Shown here in pieces: positions 55,548 to 64,000 of a stretch of 64,000 bases of DNA. The DNA is taken from the NCBI GenBank assembly GCA_036927565.1, contig JAYESD010000005.1, positions 9,826,565-9,890,564 on the forward strand, read 5' to 3'. The first letter of the stretch is position 1. Each line of letters opens with the position of its first letter. The stretch is from Tuctoria greenei (Eukaryota > Streptophyta > Magnoliopsida > Poales > Poaceae). The translations under genes were made by a program, and so were the position numbers. The notes below the pieces were generated by a model that was given only the letters and a program-made list of their open reading frames with translations, did no database searches and was not told the origin of the DNA.

Positions 55548-58500
55548 ATGGAGGACGAAGCGGGGAAGGCTTCCTCGGCGGCGGCCGTGTGGCTGGCGGT
55601 GGCGCTGCTGGTCTTGGTGCCGGCGCTGGCGGTGCTGGTGCGGAGCCGCTGGCGCCGGGCCGCGGCGCGGAGGGAGGAGGTGCGACGCCTCGTGCAGATG
55701 GCCGCGGAGGAGGCCGAGCTGGCGGAGCGGGAGTCGGTGCTCGCCTACTACTCCGAGCTGTTCCCCAGCGTTGTGCACGCCGCAGAGGTGCCCGAGGCGC
55801 CGGTCTGGGCGCCGACGCCCCCAGTGGCGGCTCCGAGCCCGGCGCATGAGGAGGTGGAGGCGCAGCTGCCACATGCGCAGCCCCCCGCGGGTACCAAGGG
55901 AGTCTGCGCGGTGTGCTTCAGGCCGACCACCTTCAGGTGCAAGCGGTGCAAAGCCGTGAAATACTGGTGAGTACGCTGAGCCCTGTTCCTGACTCCATTT
56001 CCTCTTTCTCACGTTTGATTTAGTTATTGCGCAATCGTGTGGAGATAATCCGTGATTTGTACAATCGGGGGTGTGGTTGTCCCGTATTTAGTACAAAGTG
56101 TGGTGTTGATAGCATACGATTTTCTTGGGCTCCCCAATTTTTCCTCGGTTTAAAGTTCTTGGCATTGAATCCGGTTGACTTTAATCCTCAATCAGTCTCT
56201 ATTCCTGTTCGTTGCTGTAGTTCAGGGTAACCTCAGATGGAGCAACAGCGTTGTTAGTACACAAACTCTGATCAGATTGAACTTTGCTTGTGAGTTATTA
56301 AATTACCTGGAAATTTCTAGGGTCCCTCATATTCCTACCAATCTAGTTGGCACATTGATTTAGATCAATTTAGGTTGCAACCTGTCTAAGGTCATTAACC
56401 AGATGAGCATAGTAATGTTCCATGCTACAATGTTATGAGCTTTCAGCACAGACAGTACTGGCATTGATCTGTTTCAGGATATGCCTAATCAAGGAACAAA
56501 TGTGCTGAAGGGTATCCACGTTTGTTGGTTGTACTATCTGCATGTAAATCGGTAGTACTTAAAGTTTTGCGGTTGCAAGTGATGAGGTTAGTTTACGTCC
56601 ATACTTAAATTGGCATAAACTTATTACTGAATTAAAGCATTTAGCGTTAGTAATGTATATTTACAATTGCTTGTCGTAGTTATATTTTCGGAACATGTAC
56701 GCTCCAAATATCACTTATCTGTGACAGGAGAAAGTACCGTGCATGGTATGGTTGTTTGATTGCGAGTAAATGCACCAGCTAACAACTCTTGCTACAATAA
56801 TATCTAGATAGTTTTATAATAGCACAGCTGTAGAATATTTGTTGACACCCTGCAATACTGATCCTTTTTGCCCATATTGGTTGATGTGCCTGAGAACTTC
56901 TGTTGCTATTTCCTAGTGGAGGGACATTGATACCTCCTAGTGGAAGGACGAGTTGGATAAGTTAATACTTGACCAAAGTGCTGTGCATTTATCAGTCATC
57001 AAAAACATATTTGAATTTAGGTTGTTCATATTCAATTCCTATTAGCTAAATTTGGCACTTTATTCTATTGTATGAATGTTACTGTTTGTTTTTGGGCAAT
57101 GGTTAAGTGCTGTTTTATTCAATTCTAATACATATGTTTTTCTTTTCTGTGCACCTAATTTTTTTAAATCACTACATTCAACACATGCATATGCATCGCA
57201 GGATCTGACACGTGCACAAGCATGCTGCTTGCACTCACAACACCTCTGAGATCATTTGATAATTGAGATTTTGTTTGGCTTGATGAGATGTGTGGTGCTA
57301 GTATTCATATGCTTGTCCTAGATTCTATGTAATTTCTTGATTTGTTTCATCCTTGCTAATACTTGTTTTAATCATTCATTTGCATGTGTGCTTCTGATTG
57401 GTGTGGCATTTGGTACATTTGTGTGCATGGTTTTCCTGCTAGGAGATATATTTACTTTTAGTCGTTGCTTCCTTAAATCACTAAAATGGAAGTATAATAC
57501 ACTTGGTAAAGAATAGGAATGGTAAAGGGGAATGAACCATGTCTGAAATGGAAATGGAATGTGTGGTGAGTTGCTTCATGCAAACACTTCTTTTAGTTAC
57601 AAATAGTGATCGACGGTTGAGATAGGACTGGCGGATCTGATATCAGGGTCCTGCAGGTGCTTGCGTTAAAGTCTTCCCAGTGTGAGACTTTGGGTTCTTA
57701 AAATGTTACAATGTAGTATGTATTCATAAGATCAAATAAACTCTGTTAATTCTCCATATTTAATGAAACATCCTTTTTTGCAGTTCCTTCAAGTGCCAGA
57801 TAGCCCACTGGAGACAAGGTCACAAACATGAATGTCATCCGCCCAATGTTAATTCCAAGTCAGATGACGGAGGAGATGTTGAAGATGGAAGAGCTTCAAG
57901 GGGGAATGTGTTGGTCGGTGCAAAAGCAGTTGCTGTTGGACCTGAAACTTCTGGTGCAAACCATAACTTGACAACTTTGACTGAGACAAATAAGCATTTA
58001 GAAGAGGTATGCACCAGCACAGAGATCCCTAGAGATAGCCATTTCAATGGAAAGATCGAAATTTCTCGAATTGCCAGGCCACCTGTTAACAGTAGTAAGA
58101 CAGGATCAGGTATCAAGCCTGCAAATTTTGATGAAAGCGGATCTACTACTGGGGCCTTGAATGAGACATTGCTATGCAACTCCCAAGCTTCTGCGCAGGA
58201 GATAAATTGCCATAGCACTCATGGCAGAGAAGAAGCCTTTAATCGTAGAGCTCAGGATGGCAGTGTTGTCAAGCAGTGCTCTCAGGCAAGTTGTAATACA
58301 AAAATTGCGGAGAGCGACAATCCTCATGCTGCTGCATCTGTTCATGTACTTCAGCCTGAGAGTTCCAAGACTCCTACTCTTGTGAAAGTTGAGAAGTCCG
58401 AAACAAAATCTGTTAGTGATGACAACATTCAAAGCACAATAACTGTGCCATCTGCATCGACGGATGGCAAAGTTTCTTCTGTTCTTGGGGGATGTTCGAT

Positions 58501-60570
58501 GACACCTGATCCTTTGAGAAGGGCTGATAATCTTTCTGAAATAAGTTCTAAAAAATCTGCGAGAGCAGGTTCAGCAGCAAATAACCTTGCAACATCTATG
58601 AAGAAAATTGTCAAGCAGCAAACAGCAGCAAAAGTTGTGAGGCATTACCCATCAGAAACGGTAAATAAATTGAAGTGCACTTATTAGCATTCCTTTTTAT
58701 CTTTTTCATTTTCTTATAGTTCTCTTTTCGTGCCAGACAATCTTTCCATATGAACATTTTGTGAAGCTCTATGACAAGGTTGAGTTGCGACCTTTTGGTC
58801 TTCATAACCTTGGCAACAGGTAAACCATGATTTTTTTTCTTGCATAGTAGCAATAGGAAGCTTAATTAGCACATGCACGTGCTTTGAAGCTGATTCTGTT
58901 ATTTTTTATCTTGGTATTTGTAAAAACGTTAGAAGCTGCTTCCATGAGTATATTACTTATGGATAAGACACCAGAATTAGTTAGACTATAGGACGAGTCA
59001 ACCAGATTAGTGTCAGGATTGTACCTTTCCACACATAATACTTAGGCTTAGTAGCTTGTTTCAGCTGGACTCGTATTTGAGTACTATGTTCTTGTTCTCT
59101 TTATCTAATCCATGTCCTCTCCCTTCAGTTGCTATGCAAATGCTGTTCTCCAGTGCTTGATGTTTACTCGACCACTTACATCATATCTTTTGGGAAGGCT
59201 TCATTCAAAAAATTGTAAGTTTCTGCTACTATGTTTGTTACTAAATCCTTTAATCACGAATTATGTACTTATGTAATACCTCATGTTCTAGGTCCCAAAA
59301 AAGAATGGTGTTTCATGTGTGAATTTGAAAAACTCGTTGTGGAGGGCAAACAAGTCAGGACCGCCTTGTCGCCAACTGGAATACTCTCTCACTTGCATGA
59401 CATTGGCAGTAGCTTTGGTCCTGGTAAACAAGAAGACGCTCATGAATTTCTTAGGTAACATAACATTATTTATTTATATTTTGCCTTGCATTGTATTCTT
59501 CAAGAGGCTGAAGCAGGGAGTTCATAATCATACAGAAACAATGGATATGTGAGTGTGAAAACTTTGAAACTAGAGGTTTATTGCAGTCTGACTATTAACT
59601 TGAAATTTTTTAACATTAATGGCCAATTATAATGGGTAGGTACAAGGAAAAATGTTTACTATATCTGGTCACATTTTTTACTAGCTTTTGAGTGAGCTCT
59701 ATTGGAACTAAAGTTTATGACACAATGGCACATTAGTTTGCAGTTAGGATGTTCAAGTTTTTTCGATTTTAGAGCTGCATTTTTTTTGTTTCAATATGTC
59801 ACCGGTTTAAATAAAAAAGCAAGTTGCAGGTATCTTTCTGTACAATTGGAATTCAAAGCCCAAAACTGAATCTAGGAATGTCATCTGCGCTAATGAAATG
59901 CTGTCTGGATTACTGTTTAAAACTCAACAGAACAATGAACTGGGAATCGTTGATTCTTGTATGTGCAAATTGATTCGCTGAATACCATTCACACTAACAA
60001 AATGCTGTCTAGGTTACAACTTAAAAGCTCGAATAGGACAATGGACAGGCAATAATTTATTTCTGTATTTGTTGAAATTAATCATGAATCTAGTGTAAGA
60101 CTTGCTATTTTAGCCAACACATGATTCCATGATTTCTTTGATGGGACAACAATACCTGATCTGTTTAGGGTTTGCAGGTATGCCATTGACACCATGCAAT
60201 CTGTATGCTTGAAGGAAGCCAGAAAAGGTGGTGCTCATCAGTTGGCAGAAGAAACAACTCTTGTCCAACAAATATTTGGGGGCTATCTGCGATCTAAGGT
60301 TCCTCTGCATAAAAGTTTTAAAATCCTGTTATCTGTTTTTATAAGCAGTTACCTTAGTAAACTAACCATTATTACATCCTTATTGATTATCTTTCATCTT
60401 TATTCTTTCTAGATAAGATGCTCAAGGTGCCATGTTAGTTCTGAGCAATCTGAGCGGAATTTGGATCTTACTGTTGAAATAGATGGCGACATCAGTTCAC
60501 TCGAAGAAGCACTTGAGCGGTTTACGTCAACAGAAGTCTTGGATGGAGAAAATAGATATCAATGCAGCAG
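55548..60570 (+). CDS. MYND-type ubiquitin carboxyl-terminal hydrolase (UBP15-19 family), first seven exons
   Basis: Exons: 55548-55966, 57784-58660, 58737-58819, 59129-59214, 59292-59454, 60178-60298, 60413-60570. All introns are GT-AG and phases agree (635 codons plus 2 bases). Start: ATG in AGGAATGG; the frame extends further only through a GTG. Residues 12-31 are a hydrophobic membrane segment. A MYND finger has C120, C123, C131, C134, C140, C144, H153, C157, with C140 made by the exon 1-2 splice. Residues 158-432 are a Ser/Thr-rich linker. The USP domain follows: FGLHNLGNSCYANAVLQCL with catalytic C461, QEDAHEF at 535-541, and zinc-ribbon CSRC at 586-589. The domain is cut at YQCSR; the catalytic His/Asp part is not found up to 64000. 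It removes ubiquitin from proteins. Rice and Arabidopsis members affect organ and grain size; that this one does is inference. Confidence 0.92.
55967..57783 (+). other. Intron 1 of the UBP gene
   Basis: 1817 bases, GTGAGT at the donor and TTTTTTGCAG at the acceptor, AT-rich. No gene or transposon recognised. The other long introns, 58820-59128 and 59455-60177, also show nothing notable. Confidence 0.85.
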
Positions 60571-61361
60571 GTTGTGCTGCACACCTGTGCCTCTTGACCC
60601 TTTCCTATCCCCAAGTGCTCATGCTGCACTTTTTTTTAATTCATTTACTGATCATATTTTATCTGTGCATTATAATTTTCTGACAGTTATTCAAAGTTAA
60701 TGAAATAATAATTTAACCAAAAAATATCAAAGATAATTTCAAAAGGTAGGAGCCTTGTTTCAGTTTGTTGTAGTTGCTGATGTGAAGTTAAAGATTCCAC
60801 AGTTTTTTTATGTCATTGAAGGACCGTTGTTTCCTGAATTTGACACGTGTCATTATAAACTAACCTCATTATTAGAATATATTTGGTAGGTTAGATATTA
60901 CTATCATAGATTGTCATATATTTCATAAGTATATTTGGTAAGCTAGATAGACTGTTATATATATGGGAAGTATATTTGATATGTTAGATATTAGTACCAT
61001 AAACTACCATCATACTTTTAAATGCATGCATGGACGCCTAGGCGACCAGGCAAGATTGGCATGTAAAACCCTACCTTCCAGTTGTCTCCCCAACCGTCCT
61101 CTGCTCCATGTCCTGACCACGGCCTTTATCCGCCCCCCTCCCACCCCACACATGCCTGGGCCTCTATCGGTCCGCCCTGGTTGTGCCTAGGTGATGCCTT
61201 TACCCCCTCATATGGTATAGAGCCGCCACCTACAATGCTTCCGCAAGAGCCGACCCTGCCTTTTGTGTGCCCCGGGGCCGAACCAAGAATGGGGACCCTT
61301 GTTGACCATAAACATAACAAAGTAATATATCGATGACAACTATATTATAAAATCCCATTGA

Positions 61362-61490
61362 TGTTAGAGATATAAGAGTTATTTGTATTTTCCCTTTTAT
61401 ATAAGGGGTTTTCTGCATATTTATAACTCTCTCGTACTTTACATATTTGAACCTTCTCACCTCATATCAATATAAGCGCTATTCACAACA
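61362..61490 (+). repeat. Left LTR of the small Copia element
   Basis: 129 bases, similar to 62746-62873. Contains AAGGGGTTTTCTGCATATTT and ends ATTCACAACA. Confidence 0.85.
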
Positions 61491-61934
61491 TGGTACAAAA
61501 CCAAACTAGAGTCAATTTTTCTATACTACCCTAGCAATCCGATTTCGACGCTTCTTTTTGTGTCGCTCCCATCGGTTTCGACGTTTCTTCCTGCGCCACC
61601 TCTGTCGGCTTCATCGTGTCTGCTTCGTTGGCTTCGTCGTTGTCGGCAGACACTTTTTTTTTCTGCTTTGGATCTGGCGTTGTCAATTTCCAAATCTGAG
61701 TGACACTAGGGTCGCCACTCCCTCCATCGATTGTGCCATGTGTGGCAAGAAAAATCATCTATTAAAATGATATAATATCGATGCCCCCCTTTTGACTCAC
61801 TAGATATAAAATGATATAATATCGATGTCCTCCATCAAAAGGACGCTGAGATGCTGACTCACTAGAACAATAAGGGAGTTGAACCCACTTTCCTAATCGA
61901 CAACGTGACACTAACCTGACACTGAGCTAAAGAC

Positions 61935-62488
61935 TCAGAATCGGAGACCGATCCTAAAAGACCACGATGAACTAGGGCAGACAGACGAGAGCCACAAAGA
62001 TGACCCAGACAATGGTGCCATTGAGCGAACAACGAGGTGGCCGAAGTAGCAAAAGCGGAGCCGACAGAACTGACAGACGTAGTGGAAGAAGACGAAGCCA
62101 GTCAAGCTCTCAAATGCACTGTGAATCACGACAACGAGAGCTAGTACCAACCAGGCGACCCGTGTGACGATCCTGAACATAAAGATCAGGATCAAGAATC
62201 ACTTGACAGTCATGAGTAGTGAGCTGACCAACAGATATAAGTTGCTAGACCAGGAACATAGGAAACATCATAAACATCAAAGGAGTCAGATAAAAGAGTG
62301 TCCTGTCCAACAACAAAAAGTGGAGAATCATCGACAGTATGACCAGTAAGAAAACGATGTGAAGGACTCAAAGAAGACAAACCGGTACGATAAGAAGTCA
62401 TATGGAACGAAGCACCAAAATCAATAATCCATGAACAAGTACCTGGAGCAAAAGTAGACGGTGCTCTCCGTGAAACACTGGGAAGCAC
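61935..62488 (-). pseudogene. Copia protease and pre-integrase fragment, inverted
   Basis: On the - strand a frame from 62488 reads WIIDFGASFHMTSY, a Copia protease with the active-site DSGA changed to DFGA, then LYVQD. After a frame change the text reads TGRLVGTSSR and FAQWHHCLGHL, the pre-integrase HHCC region in which H-x-RLGH is usual. It faces opposite to the element's RNase H fragment and is broken by stops. Confidence 0.75.
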
Positions 62489-62745
62489 TAGCAGAACTCA
62501 AAGGTCAGGAGACTGAGTTGCATGCTATGGTTCTTGTGAGTGCAGAGGTTACTTGGTTACGGTGTTTGCTTGAGGATTTTGGTGTTTCTGTTTCGATGCT
62601 GTTTTTTTTTTGTCTGACAGTACAAGTGCTATCAGCATTGCTCGTGATCTGGTCAAACATGTGCTTATTAAGCATATTGTTGTTAGTGAGCACATATTTT
62701 ATCTCTCCAAACTCAGTGTTCTTGATGCACCTCGAGTTTGAGGGG
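62478..62745 (+). pseudogene. Copia RNase H C-terminal fragment
   Basis: + strand text reads EALAELKGQETELHAM, then EVTWLRCLLEDFGVSVSM, which matches the end of Copia RNase H (usually STAEAEYRAM...EVTWLRWLL). After a frame change in a T run, DSTSAISIARDLVKH follows. It ends at the purine tract of the right LTR, so the orientation fits an element on the + strand. Confidence 0.8.
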
Positions 62746-62873
62746 TGTTAGAGATACTGGAGTTATTTGTATTTTTTCTTTTGTATAAGGGGTCTTGTAC
62801 GTATTTTAACTCTTCCTTACTCTATATATTTGGGCCGCCTGACCTCATACCAATACAAACACTATTCATAACA
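62746..62873 (+). repeat. Right LTR of the small Copia element
   Basis: 128 bases, TGTTAGAGATACTGG to ATTCATAACA, the partner of 61362-61490. Confidence 0.85.
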
Positions 62874-64000
62874 ATTGCCACTAACAATGTTACAATAATA
62901 AGTTTAAAATTCTCACAACCACGTACATTGTTATCATCACCTATCGCTAACTACTCGGTGTTTCTTGAAGGATCCACTTTCTTAAACTTTTTGTCAATAG
63001 TACCTTTATGAGATTCAGCCAACTCATCTTGATGTTGCCTTTTCTTCTCTCACTGCTGGATGTATACTTTCTGATAGAAGATACGTGATTGGATTGGGTG
63101 AGAACAATCCAAATTGAAAAGAAAACTATTGTAGTATCGGTGATTGAAACTTGTCTAATGATATAAAAATGAAAATGAATTTGATTATCTAATTGAAATG
63201 TTTTGCGATGGCGCAATGGACGAACACGCCATGAATTCAATTAGGATTCTAGGAGATTTTGAACCTTGATCGTGAGATGGGGTGATCCTTACGTGCCGAA
63301 CGATGGGGCGTCTGTCCGGATTTTGTGATGGCAATATGACAGGCAAGAAATCAACGACAACCTTATGGTGTGTAGAAGAAACTAACGAGGCAATGGTGGA
63401 ATAGATAAATCGATTGGTCTTTGTGTACGTAACCTACTATTGCAAGAGGGTTGCATGGTGGGAAGTGGGCTTCAACCACATGTTCATGCCTTCTTGGGTT
63501 GTTTTCCTATTTGGGCCTGATTGAACTAGAATTCTAAAAGAACTAGCACGGTACCAGGATAGATGTTAGAGTATATATGTGTTATATATACCTCCAGATG
63601 GCGATAGTGATCCATGATTTTCAAGGGCTCACCACGGTCAACCCTCAAGCATTTGCCTAGGGTTGGCCTTGGCTTCCGCATCGCGCCCCTGGGAGATGTT
63701 CCCTCCGAGGGCAGCAACTTGTAGTTTAGTCGAGTCATCGATGTTTATCAAGTACCAGAGATTTTATTTGTCATCTTCAGATCGAACTTTCTCTCCTTTT
63801 TATTTTTTCCCGATCATATATCAGTTTCCATTTCCCCGCTGCTCATCGACGTTGTTGTCGGGCGTCACTGCCTCGTCTTCCACCTCTCCGATGCATCCTC
63901 TCCTTCAACGACTGTGTGACATAACACCATGTGCTTGTAGATATCACCTCCTCTATGGCCTTCCAAGCACATCATCAACCCATTGTCGTCAAGCTGGATC

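Larger units (their letters stand above)
61362..62873 (+). mobile_element. Small decayed Copia element with inverted interior
   Basis: Terminal repeats of 129 and 128 bases (61362-61490 and 62746-62873), TGTTAGAGATA to CA(C/T)AACA, flanked by ATTGA and ATTGC (four of five bases match). TGGTACAAAACC follows the first repeat as a primer-site candidate and GAGTTTGAGGGG precedes the second as purine tract. Interior 1.26 kb: protease and pre-integrase fragments on the - strand and an RNase H fragment on the + strand. It has no coding capacity. The LTRs differ at about 20 or more sites, so it is old. Confidence 0.8.
60571..64000 (+). other. Intron 7 of the UBP gene (open at the window end)
   Basis: Starts with GTTGTG after CAG. 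The next exon of the family (after CSR, usually CKSYERA) was not found to base 64000, so the intron exceeds 3.4 kb or the gene is broken here. It contains three degenerate copies of a word like AAGTATATTTGGTANGTTAG (about 60880-61010), a C-rich stretch (61065-61260), and the small Copia element 61362-62873. In 62874-64000 no feature was recognised. Confidence 0.6.

Noticed and set aside
63526..63738. 70-codon - strand frame near the window end
   Set aside because: No motif, no splice context, and no resemblance to the UBP gene or to transposon proteins I know.

Overview
The window is nuclear DNA of a flowering plant, very probably a grass and perhaps a panicoid such as sorghum, maize or a relative. 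The grounds are GC-rich first exons, SIRE/Maximus-type Copia and Tat-type Gypsy LTR retrotransposons in a nest, and a plant MYND-type ubiquitin protease gene with short GT-AG introns. Nothing bacterial, organellar or viral was seen. The species is not established.

Bases 1-51197 are one stack of nested LTR retrotransposons. The outermost is element A, a Tat-like Gypsy element on the + strand. The first part of its 5' LTR lies before base 1. Its gag-PR (13244-15832) and RT-RNase H-integrase (15833-19351) are broken by stops and frameshifts. An antisense ORF (20720-21095 plus 47041-49604, - strand) and the 3' LTR (50152-51197) follow. Element D, a SIRE-type Copia element on the - strand (131-12179), sits inside A's 5' LTR and carries an extra third ORF. 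A second, truncated copy of D's 3' end (12180-12877) is joined to it in tandem. Element C, a second Tat-like Gypsy element on the - strand (21096-47040, target duplication GCGCC), is inserted in A's antisense ORF. Element B, a close relative of C (27895-40836, - strand, target duplication GGTCC), is inserted in C's integrase. LTR divergence counted by eye falls in the order A > C > B, as the nesting requires.

A, B and C share a plan: LTR, a TGGCGCGCC primer site, gag-PR, one in-frame UAG, RT-RNase H-integrase, a repeat- or hairpin-bearing 3' spacer, an antisense two-exon ORF of the putative gypsy-type transposase family, a GGGGGCCAC purine tract and the second LTR. All copies carry inactivating mutations, so movement would need proteins supplied by another copy.

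Bases 51198-55547 are intergenic: a probable MITE, a 43-base C tract, a GC-rich stretch, AT-rich DNA and a minisatellite of about 33 bases. The one host gene starts at 55548 on the + strand. Seven exons encode an N-terminal membrane segment, a MYND zinc finger and the first half of a USP catalytic domain of the UBP15-19 type. The rest of the gene lies beyond base 64000, after an intron longer than 3.4 kb that contains a small decayed Copia element (61362-62873) with 129-base LTRs and an inverted interior.
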